Source of the DNA: Sporomusaceae bacterium
GTDB taxonomy: Bacteria > Bacillota_C > Negativicutes > Sporomusales_B > UBA7701
NCBI GenBank assembly: GCA_022839045.1
Contig: JALHDI010000019.1
Coordinates: 1-32,032 of the forward strand
DNA length: 32,032 bases
Direction of reading: 5' to 3'
The translations under genes and the position numbers were made by a program. The notes under the pieces are model-generated. The model had not been told where the DNA came from. It saw only the letters and a list, made by a program, of their open reading frames with translations, and searched no databases. Below, piece by piece: positions 23,183 through 29,097 of this stretch. The stretch's first letter is position 1. Every line of letters begins with the position of its first letter.

Positions 23183-24259
23183 CTATACCACAGCCACAAT
23201 CTGCAAATTTCGTTCGTGAAGGAGATTAACGATGCCTTCCCGCGTCCAGACGACCGGCCTGGCCGGCTCCTGGCTGTTTATCCTCAGCACCGCTCCGGCG
23301 GAACCGTTGTTGAATCTCACCGCGCTGCCGATATAATAGGGAACGACGATCTTGTTGACGGCTTCCACGACCCGGTTGTCGAACTGGGTGCCTGCACCGG
23401 CGTTGATGATGCGGATGGCTTCGTGGGCGGGAACGCGGGGCCGGTAGACACGGTCGGTGATGAGGGCGTCGTAGACGTCGGCGACGGCGACGATGCCGGC
23501 GAGCGGATGGATTTTGTCCCCGCCGATGCCCCAGGGATAGCCTCTTCCGTCCGGGCGCTCGTGATGCTGGAGGGCCATCAGGGCGATGCGGCAGTCGACC
23601 TTGGTCTCGGCCCGCAGCACGTTATAGCCGAAGGCGGTGTGTTTCTTGACCTGTTCGAATTCGTCCGGGGTCAGGGGGCCGTTCTTCTCGAGGATTTCGT
23701 TGGGGATGCAGTTCTTGCCGTAGTCGTGGAGCAGCCCGCCGATCCCGAGGATGTAGATTTCGTCGCGGGAAAGGCCCATAGCCATGCCGAAGGCGACGGC
23801 GAACACGCCGACATCGACGCAGTGACCGTAGAGGTAGTCGCTCCTCTGTCTGATGTCGGTCAGATATATCAAGAGGTTGCCATGTCCCGACAGTTCCTCG
23901 ATGACTTTGTGGATGCACTCGCGCAGGTAAGGAAGGTGGGCGGCGATTCCTCCCCGGTTGCGGAAGGCGTTCTGCATTGCCTGGATCATGCTGAGCCTGG
24001 TTGCCGCGCTGATGAGGTTAGGAACGGCGGAAAGCTCTTTGTTGGGCGGTTCGGTCGCCTTTACGCGCACGATGGTAACGCCGTGCTTGCCGAGAAGGGC
24101 GACTATCTCCTTGCGGAGCGGTGTGCCGGCCGTGACGAGAATCTGGTTGTGGCCGTTAATGACGTCGTCGGCTAGAATCATGCTGCCGGTGGCTTGGACG
24201 AGCGGTATCTGCTTAATAGCCGTCTCCTCCGTTCGCACAAAATAATAGAACCCCGCCAA
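23183..24259 (-). CDS. HD-GYP domain cyclic-di-GMP phosphodiesterase-type protein, 2
   Basis: The frame codes for up to 358 residues. The HD-GYP domain is complete: His178-Asp179 in LLHDYGK and HHERPDGRGYP at 232-242, preceded by a DUF3391-like N-terminal part (QIPLVQATGSMILADD). The layout matches the HD-GYP protein at 17704-18771. The start is uncertain. TTG 24259 and GTG 24238 have poor ribosome sites, while GGAGGAG stands 6 bases before an ATT at 24217 (residue 15), where the alignment with the paralogue also begins. Its product probably lowers cyclic di-GMP. A hairpin and a candidate RNA lie upstream. Confidence 0.87.
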   Translation of the reverse strand: MAGFYYFVRTEETAIKQIPLVQATGSMILADDVINGHNQILVTAGTPLRKEIVALLGKHGVTIVRVKATEPPNKELSAVPNLISAATRLSMIQAMQNAFRNRGGIAAHLPYLRECIHKVIEELSGHGNLLIYLTDIRQRSDYLYGHCVDVGVFAVAFGMAMGLSRDEIYILGIGGLLHDYGKNCIPNEILEKNGPLTPDEFEQVKKHTAFGYNVLRAETKVDCRIALMALQHHERPDGRGYPWGIGGDKIHPLAGIVAVADVYDALITDRVYRPRVPAHEAIRIINAGAGTQFDNRVVEAVNKIVVPYYIGSAVRFNNGSAGAVLRINSQEPARPVVWTREGIVNLLHERNLQIVAVV

Positions 24260-24281
24260 ACCTTACAGTCCGGAGGGGTTC
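24248..24281 (-). promoter_or_regulatory. Hairpin in front of the second HD-GYP gene
   Basis: GAACCCC and GGGGTTC form a perfect 7-base-pair stem, followed on the minus strand by TATTATTTT. It overlaps the nominal TTG start, supporting a start further downstream. It could be an attenuator of the HD-GYP gene. Confidence 0.45.
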
Positions 24282-24457
24282 ACTACTAGCTCAGTGTAAA
24301 ATAAGTGACCACATAGTTTTTTACACGTCATCGCATTCCACTGTCTGCATAGTATGAAATTGACAATCACCTGATTGCTAGCTAAAATTCGACATGACAT
24401 AAGTGATTCCTGCTTGATTATTGGAAAATTTAATAAAAATTTACCATAACTTTTTGA

Positions 24458-24660
24458 CCGAAAAAAAGCGGGCCCGCTCCGCAGCCGGCCCGTTCCAAGA
24501 TATTGTATTTCTTTATGGCCCCCTCCCCTTCCGGCAACAAAACCAGGCACTTAACAGAACAGGAAAGCATCGCGCGGCGTTTCTCGTTATGTAGCCGATA
24601 CGGCTCCGGCCGGATTGCATAAGTGTACATAATATAAGGGGAAGGTAAATGGCGCGCAGG
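24458..24660 (-). ncRNA. Candidate structured RNA of about 200 bases
   Basis: A perfect TATAAT (24672-24667) on the minus strand would start an RNA near 24660 that ends at the T7 terminator at 24461. Within it CCTTCCCCTT can pair with AAGGGGAGGG over 10 positions and CACTTA with TAAGTG, giving one long interrupted hairpin. The best -35 match (TTGACC) is 20 bases from the -10, which is too far, so the promoter is weak evidence. No known RNA family is recognised; length and a long hairpin with bubbles are also features of 6S RNA. It may instead be an attenuated leader of the HD-GYP gene. Confidence 0.35.
24461..24492 (-). terminator. Strong minus-strand terminator with no gene before it
   Basis: CGGGCC and GGCCCG enclose an inner GCT/AGC stem, and seven T residues follow on the minus strand. 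The only gene upstream on that strand is more than 600 bases away and ends in repeat copy C, so an unannotated transcript probably ends here. Confidence 0.7.
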
Positions 24661-24725
24661 GCGCGAATTATACTCCCGGTAATCCGTTTCCCGGTCAAGC
24701 CGAATCAATAAATGGAGGAACGCCA

Positions 24726-25010
24726 ATGCTGACGATCACCCCCGACGCCGCCGCCTATATCCGCGAACAGAACAAGCCCATCTATCTCGACATTCCTCCG
24801 GCTGTCGGGACCTGCTGCATTCATATGCGGGATTGCCCGGCCGTGCGCTTCGGCGAGCCGCCGTACGATCGCGAGAGCTATGAGAAGCGCTGCATCGACG
24901 GGGTAACCGTTTTCGTACCTTATGAGTTGCCTGATCAGCCTCTGAGGATAGTCCTGCACAGCTACTTCGGCTTCAAGAATCTGACGATATCGGGCTGGCA
25001 TCTGGCTTGA
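24726..25010 (+). CDS. Small CC-motif protein (HesB-like/CC-Se motif group)
   Basis: ATG 24726 follows TGGAGGAAC. The 94-residue protein reads LTITPDAAAYIREQNKPIYL at its start, with a central VGTCCIHMRDCPAVRFGEP that holds a vicinal Cys-Cys pair and a third cysteine, and a C-terminal LRIVLHSYFGFKNLTISGW. This resembles a group of small Bacillota proteins named for a CC or Cys-selenocysteine motif and a HesB-like fold. Here both positions are cysteine, so no selenocysteine is used. The function is unknown; redox or metal binding is the natural guess. It is a single-gene unit facing the dsrN end, with repeat copy C between them. Confidence 0.65.
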   Translation: MLTITPDAAAYIREQNKPIYLDIPPAVGTCCIHMRDCPAVRFGEPPYDRESYEKRCIDGVTVFVPYELPDQPLRIVLHSYFGFKNLTISGWHLA

Positions 25011-25032
25011 GGCGTCGCTACGAAACACCACC

Positions 25033-25096
25033 GGCCGTTCAGAAGCCCCCAGATGCACGGCGGAACAACACAGCAGATGGGGGCTTATCAACGGCC
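25033..25096 (-). repeat. Intergenic palindromic repeat, copy C (short form)
   Basis: GGCCGTTcagAAGCCCCCA pairs with TGGGGGCTTatcAACGGCC, 16 perfect pairs interrupted by one 3-base internal loop. The interior is only 26 bases (GATGCACGG...CAGCAGA) and lacks the inner stem seen in copies A, B and D, so this looks like an internally deleted copy. The right arm holds the TGA stop of dsrN. Confidence 0.8.
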
Positions 25097-26485
25097 GACA
25101 GGGTTTCCACGCCGCCAGGCAGCGGCCAGAGCGACGAACCGCGGCGCCCATTCCGGGTTGGCCACGGCGTGGATGTGGTTGTAGGTGGCGAAGGTGTTCT
25201 TGTAGACGACGCCGTCGCGGCAGCCGTCGATGCCGTGCCCGCGGACGACTTCATAGGTGTAGCGGAGGCCGGGGTCGGCGGCGGTAAGGCGCGAGTGATG
25301 GAATTCGTGGCCTTTTACCTCAGCCCCGGCGGCGAAGAACGGGTTGCCTTCCAGGCTGCGCATCAGGGTGTAGCCGTGCCCCTGGGGCCCTTTCTCGACG
25401 ACGACGGAGAACGGCAGCACGCCGCACATCGGATAGGTGCGCCCCTCCCAGACGATTTCGCGGCCCAGGTACATCAGCCCGCCGCATTCGGCGTAGATCG
25501 GCAGGCCCGCCTCGGCCGCGCAGGCGATGGCCCGACGGAGACCGGCGTTGGCGGCGATGGCTTCGCCGAAGACCTCGGGGAAACCGCCGCCGATGTAAAG
25601 GCCGTCGAGCGCCGGCAGTTCGGTGTCGGTCATGCTGTTGATGTATACGAGCTCAGCCCCGGCGACAGCCAGGGCTTCTATATTTTCCGGGTAGTAGAAG
25701 GTGAAAGACTGGTCGTGGATGACGCCGATCCGGGCAACCGCCTGAGGTTTGACCCGCTCGCGGGCGGCAGGGGCCGCCAGAGCCGGCGCCGTGGCGGCGA
25801 CGGCGACGATGCCTGCCAGGTCGAGGTGGCGGGCGGCGACCGCTACGTTGCCGGCGACGGCTTCGCTCACGGTGCCGTGCTCGGCGGCCGGGACGAGGCC
25901 GAGGTGGCGTTCGGGGAAGACGCTATAAGCGTTCTTGGGAACGGCCCCCAGCACGGGGATGCCGCAGTATTCCTTGATTGCCGCCCTGAGCATGCTTTCG
26001 TGGCGCGGTCTGGCGACCTTATTGAAGATGACGCCGGCGATGGTCACGTCGGGCTCGAAGTTCATGAAGCCGAGCACGAGGGGAGCGATGCTGCGGGTGG
26101 TGCGGGTGACGTCGACGACCAGGATGACGGGCGAATTGGTGATGCGGGCGATCTGGGCGGTGCTGCCGGTGCCTTGGAGGTCGACGCCGTCGAACAGACC
26201 CATGGCGCCCTCGATGAGGGCGATGTCGACCCCTTCCGCCCCCCGCCGGAGGGTTTCCCTGATCTGGGCGTCGTTCATCCAGTAGCAGTCGAGGTTGCGG
26301 CAAGGCCGGCCGGCGGCGTAGCCGAGCCAGCTGGGATCGATGTAGTCGGGCCCTTTTTTGAACGGCTGGACGGCATAGCCTTGTTCGCGGAGGGCCCCCA
26401 CCAGGCCGATGCTGATGGTGGTCTTGCCGGAATGGCCGTGCGGGGCGCCGATGACCACGCGGGGGACGTTCCAGGTTTGGGTCAT
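25088..26485 (-). CDS. dsrN: Siroheme/cobyrinate a,c-diamide synthase (DsrN/CbiA family)
   Basis: The 465-residue protein has an N-terminal ATP-binding domain (GAPHGHSGKTT at 13-23, KKGPDYIDPSWL at 43-54, IEGAMGLFDG at 91-100) and a C-terminal class I glutaminase-like domain with nucleophile Cys334 in YAECGGLMYLG and GHEFHHS near 392-398. CbiA enzymes amidate cobyrinate. The form linked to dsr genes, DsrN, amidates siroheme for sulfite reductase, and the neighbours dsrB, M, K and C favour that role. No other cobalamin gene is near. The C-terminus PVGR and its stop come from repeat copy C. A cobalamin role cannot be excluded. Confidence 0.85.
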   Translation of the reverse strand: MTQTWNVPRVVIGAPHGHSGKTTISIGLVGALREQGYAVQPFKKGPDYIDPSWLGYAAGRPCRNLDCYWMNDAQIRETLRRGAEGVDIALIEGAMGLFDGVDLQGTGSTAQIARITNSPVILVVDVTRTTRSIAPLVLGFMNFEPDVTIAGVIFNKVARPRHESMLRAAIKEYCGIPVLGAVPKNAYSVFPERHLGLVPAAEHGTVSEAVAGNVAVAARHLDLAGIVAVAATAPALAAPAARERVKPQAVARIGVIHDQSFTFYYPENIEALAVAGAELVYINSMTDTELPALDGLYIGGGFPEVFGEAIAANAGLRRAIACAAEAGLPIYAECGGLMYLGREIVWEGRTYPMCGVLPFSVVVEKGPQGHGYTLMRSLEGNPFFAAGAEVKGHEFHHSRLTAADPGLRYTYEVVRGHGIDGCRDGVVYKNTFATYNHIHAVANPEWAPRFVALAAAWRRGNPVGR

Positions 26486-26519
26486 GTAATAATATCCTCC
26501 CCTATAGTAGGGCTAAAGG

Positions 26520-26694
26520 CGGAATTAAAAGGCTCAGATGCAAGGCGCACCGGAAAAGCGCGGCACTGTTTCCTCCGAGGCTAGTTAACGGGGTGTTGTT
26601 TGCAGAGGACCGGTTTAACAGCATCGTAAGCGTACATTGACGTACGCAAGCAAGCGCTTTGAGGAGCAACGCCGCAGATGGACTTTTTAGACCG
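26520..26694 (-). repeat. Intergenic palindromic repeat, copy D (long form)
   Basis: The outer arms CGGAATTAAAAGGCTCA and TGGACTTTTTAGACCG pair imperfectly. The interior matches copy B (CAAGGCGCACCGGAA, CGTACGCAAGCAAGCGCT, GAGGAGCAACG). The inner stem is AAAGCGC/GCGCTTT where copy B has AGAGCGC/GCGCTCT, a compensated change. About 60 extra bases (26563-26625) sit between the inner stem halves and can themselves pair (CTGTT/AACAG, CCTC/GAGG). Confidence 0.8.
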
Positions 26695-26696
26695 TT

Positions 26697-27044
26697 TCAC
26701 AGGGTGTCCCATTTGCGGGCGTATTCTAATAGCACCTGAAACTCGGTATCTTCGAAACCCTGGGACAACAAGTATCTCTTCGCCTCTTGGGCTTCCATCT
26801 CGACGGAATCGGCGAAGACGCGGTCTTTCTCGAATTTGAACGTGAAGCCGCGGGCCGCGAGGGCATCCATCATCGCCGCCACCCTTTCGGTGCGCCGCGC
26901 AAGGTGCTCGCCGAAACGGCGGACGCTTTGGGGCGTGGGGGGCTGCTCCAACGCCGCCACGAGGTCGTAGGGCACCGGTTCTTCGATGAGTTTGAGGATG
27001 ATGCGGGTGAGATGGTTTACCACCGGCCTGTAGGTTTCGCTCAT
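26697..27044 (-). CDS. Unknown 115-residue protein in the dsr cluster
   Basis: ATG 27044 follows GGAGGCGATAAC, a good ribosome site, and TATACT at 27069-27064 may be a close promoter. The protein is soluble and mainly helical: VVNHLTRIILKLIEEPVPYD at the start, then FGEHLARRTERVAAMMDALA, then a short FTFKFEKDRVFADS beta-like part and a helical EAQEAKRYLLSQGFEDTEFQ end. It has no cysteines. It does not look like DsrD, which is shorter and winged-helix. No family is recognised. Its place between a YeiH-type transporter and dsrN, all on one strand, suggests a link to sulfite metabolism, by position only. Confidence 0.7.
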   Translation of the reverse strand: MSETYRPVVNHLTRIILKLIEEPVPYDLVAALEQPPTPQSVRRFGEHLARRTERVAAMMDALAARGFTFKFEKDRVFADSVEMEAQEAKRYLLSQGFEDTEFQVLLEYARKWDTL

Positions 27045-27094
27045 GTTATCGCCTCCGTTTAAAAGTATACCATAAAGGCAGACAGGCTACTACG

Positions 27095-27126
27095 AAAAAA
27101 GCCCGGCAATTGCTTGCCGGGCTTTT
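27095..27126 (-). terminator. Terminator of the YeiH-family transporter gene
   Basis: AAAAGCCCGGCAA and TTGCCGGGCTTTT form a perfect 13-base-pair stem around a 4-base loop, with a T6 run on the minus strand. It lies 11 bases after the transporter stop. Confidence 0.92.
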
Positions 27127-27136
27127 GCCGTTTTGA

Positions 27137-28480
27137 TTACTTGACGCCGAGCCAGTAGTCGAGGAATACGTGGTTGGACAGCCAGTAGCCCAGCGGCACG
27201 TTGATGAGCACGCCGATGGTGAAGGCGGCAAACGGTTTCCAGCCAGTGGCGGTCAGCTCGCGGAAGCGAGTGGTGAAACCGATGGACAGGAAGGTCCAGG
27301 TGAAGGTCCAGCCGCGGAGGGTCTTGATGGGGCCGAGGGCTTCCTTGGAGTACGCCGAGCCCATCTTGGGAGCCATGGAGGCGATAAGGATGGTGGTGAA
27401 GATGGAGGCTACGAAGAAGCCGATGACAAATTTGGGGAAGCGGCGCCAGACTTCGCCGATGTCGACGCGCTCGGAGCCGTTGCCGTTGCCTTCCTTTTTC
27501 TCCCAGACGGTGACGGACAGCCAGGCAACGAGGAGGGCCCAGATGCCGACGAACATGTCGCGGCCGACGACCTTCATGAGGGTGAAGGTCTTGATGGCGC
27601 GCTCGTCGCCGATGGCGGCGGCGGCAGCGAAGCCGGCGGCGTCAGCGAACTCGGAGGTGCCGATCCAGGCACCGGCCGGTCCGGGCTCCATGCCGAGAGC
27701 TTTACACCAGATGGGCAGCAGGATGACCATTACGACCGCCCAGATGATGACCAGGGAGATGGCGACCGAAACGTGCTCCTTCTCGGCCCGGCAGGCGCCG
27801 CCGATGGCGATCGAGCCGGACACGCCGCAGATCGAGCCGCCGGCGCCGAGGCAGGCGCCGAAGCGCGGGTCGAGGTTGAACAGCTTGGTGGCGGCGAAGA
27901 AGATCGAGAAGAAGGTGGTGGCCGCCACGATGGTGGCCTGCATCATAGCCATGGGGCCGGCCTGGAGGATGATGGTGAACGGCAGGGTGGCGCCCATGAG
28001 GACGATGCCGGTCTTGACGTAGAACTCGGTCTTGAGAGCGGACTGGAACCACTTGGGCAGCGTCATTGTGTTGCTGATGAGCATGCCGAACAGCAGGGCC
28101 AGCAGCGGGGTCTCAAGCTGCCAGTATTTCAGGGTTTTGTTGGAACCGAGGGCGGTGATGGCGACGGAGATGAGGAACAGAACGATAAACCCGGGGATGT
28201 AGTGAGAGAGGTTGATTTTCATCGTCTTGGCGGCGATGGAGAAAGCTGCGAGGAAAAAAACGAACAGGTAGATAAAACCGGGAACTTTCGCGGGGAGCGA
28301 AGCAAACATTTTGCCGGCGTCCGTCCAGGTTGATACGCCGACGGCCATCGTCTTGAAAAAGCCGGTTGCGCCCACGAAAAAGGCGATGGAGATGAGGATG
28401 GTAAGGCCTAAACCGATGATGATTGCCCAGGTATCTTCCCGCTCGTACCAGGGAAGGGCTGATTGAGGAGCACCTGCCAT
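27137..28480 (-). CDS. YeiH/UPF0324 family membrane transporter (putative sulfate/sulfite carrier)
   Basis: The 447-residue protein has about eleven membrane helices and matches the UPF0324/YeiH family, annotated as putative sulfate exporters. Signature segments are TPLLALLFGMLISNT, KTGIVLMGATLPFTIIL, FGACLGAGGSICGVSGSIAI and the C-terminal FLSIGFTTRFRELTATGWKP. The substrate is not experimentally settled for the family. Close dsr linkage suggests sulfite or sulfate movement across the membrane, in either direction. It is preceded by dsrC and its terminator and by a candidate promoter, and followed by its own terminator, so it is a separate transcript within the cluster. ATG 28480 follows AAAGGAGGAAT. 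Confidence 0.85.
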   Translation of the reverse strand: MAGAPQSALPWYEREDTWAIIIGLGLTILISIAFFVGATGFFKTMAVGVSTWTDAGKMFASLPAKVPGFIYLFVFFLAAFSIAAKTMKINLSHYIPGFIVLFLISVAITALGSNKTLKYWQLETPLLALLFGMLISNTMTLPKWFQSALKTEFYVKTGIVLMGATLPFTIILQAGPMAMMQATIVAATTFFSIFFAATKLFNLDPRFGACLGAGGSICGVSGSIAIGGACRAEKEHVSVAISLVIIWAVVMVILLPIWCKALGMEPGPAGAWIGTSEFADAAGFAAAAAIGDERAIKTFTLMKVVGRDMFVGIWALLVAWLSVTVWEKKEGNGNGSERVDIGEVWRRFPKFVIGFFVASIFTTILIASMAPKMGSAYSKEALGPIKTLRGWTFTWTFLSIGFTTRFRELTATGWKPFAAFTIGVLINVPLGYWLSNHVFLDYWLGVK

Positions 28481-28585
28481 GTACTATTCCTCCTTTAGAA
28501 TAAATCCTACGGGTTCACAGGGTGGTACTGAAAATTTCGTCTATTTCCGACCAATCACCCCCATTTAACCGCTTATAGCCCAACA

Positions 28586-28613
28586 ATCTTACCTTATATC
28601 TTTTCGCCGGCAA
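28586..28613 (-). promoter_or_regulatory. Candidate promoter of the YeiH-family gene
   Basis: TTGCCG (28613-28608) and TAAGAT (28591-28586) are spaced by 16 bases on the minus strand, giving a leader of about 100 bases before the transporter gene. A second TATAAT-like sequence lies further up near 28675. Confidence 0.35.
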
Positions 28614-28692
28614 CCTTGTGAATCCCCTAACGAGCGCGGATAAAAATTTTTGATGGTGGTATAAGGAAGTATTATAATTTGCCGGGAAAAGG

Positions 28693-28726
28693 CCACGCCA
28701 CCTGTGATGGGTCACAGGCGGCGTGG
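28693..28726 (-). terminator. Terminator of dsrC
   Basis: On the minus strand CCACGCCGCCTGTGA pairs with TCACAGGTGGCGTGG over 15 positions (one G-U that would be a mismatch on the other strand), with loop CCCA, followed by CCTTTTCC. It starts 13 bases after the dsrC stop. Confidence 0.8.
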
Positions 28727-28738
28727 AAACTGTTTACT

Positions 28739-29056
28739 TTAGACGCAACCGGTAGGTTTGGGCAGACCGGCCAGTTTGCAGGCGCCCTTGGCCGGGCCGG
28801 ACGGGAACATGTCGTAGATTTGCTTGAGGCTGAAGCCGGTATCCTTGCAAAGTTTGCGGATCATCGGGGCGATGCCGAACTGCTTGTAGTAGTCGCGCAG
28901 GTAGTTGATGACCTTCCAGTGGTCTTCGGTAAGTTCGGATACGTCCTCAAGTTTGGCGAAAACCTCGACGATGTCCTGATTCCAAACATCGGGATCTACC
29001 AGGAAACCGTCCTCATCGACTTCGATCTGTTGGCCTTTTACGTCAATGTTAGACAT
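28739..29056 (-). CDS. dsrC: DsrC sulfur carrier protein
   Basis: The 105-residue protein is a full-length DsrC. The conserved flexible C-terminal arm GACKLAGLPKPTGCV carries both redox cysteines, Cys93 and Cys104, 11 residues apart, as needed to carry sulfur from DsrAB as a trisulfide that DsrMK then reduces. This separates true DsrC from TusE-type relatives, which keep only the last cysteine. The body has the DGFLVDPDVWNQDI and LTEDHWKVINYLRDYY segments of the family. It lies 41 bases downstream of dsrK and is followed by a terminator, so it is the last gene of the dsrB-M-K-C transcript. Confidence 0.96.
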   Translation of the reverse strand: MSNIDVKGQQIEVDEDGFLVDPDVWNQDIVEVFAKLEDVSELTEDHWKVINYLRDYYKQFGIAPMIRKLCKDTGFSLKQIYDMFPSGPAKGACKLAGLPKPTGCV

Positions 29057-29097
29057 GATTCTACCTCCTTTGATTTATATGAGACATGAGATTAGAT

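Larger units (their letters stand above)
24260..24725. other. AT-richer non-coding stretch upstream of the second HD-GYP gene
   Basis: These 466 bases hold no convincing gene. They are more AT-rich than the rest of the window between about 24280 and 24460. Visible parts are the perfect inverted repeat CAATCA-cc-TGATTG (24364-24377), a minus-strand terminator without a gene before it (24461-24492), and a minus-strand TATAAT at 24672-24667. Together they suggest a small RNA or a long regulated leader. Confidence 0.5.

Noticed and set aside
24430..24726. 98-codon minus-strand open frame upstream of the second HD-GYP gene
   Set aside because: It runs straight through a strong terminator hairpin and its T-run, has no known motif, and the region fits a non-coding RNA better.
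24759..24850. Selenocysteine in the CC-motif protein
   Set aside because: Both motif positions are encoded by cysteine codons and there is no in-frame TGA.
25007..26584. 525-codon open frame on the plus strand
   Set aside because: It is antisense to dsrN, which has complete catalytic motifs; no ribosome site or family signature is seen.
28515..28715. 66-codon minus-strand open frame between dsrC and the YeiH-family gene
   Set aside because: Its start lies inside the dsrC terminator hairpin with no ribosome site, and the frame covers a likely promoter.
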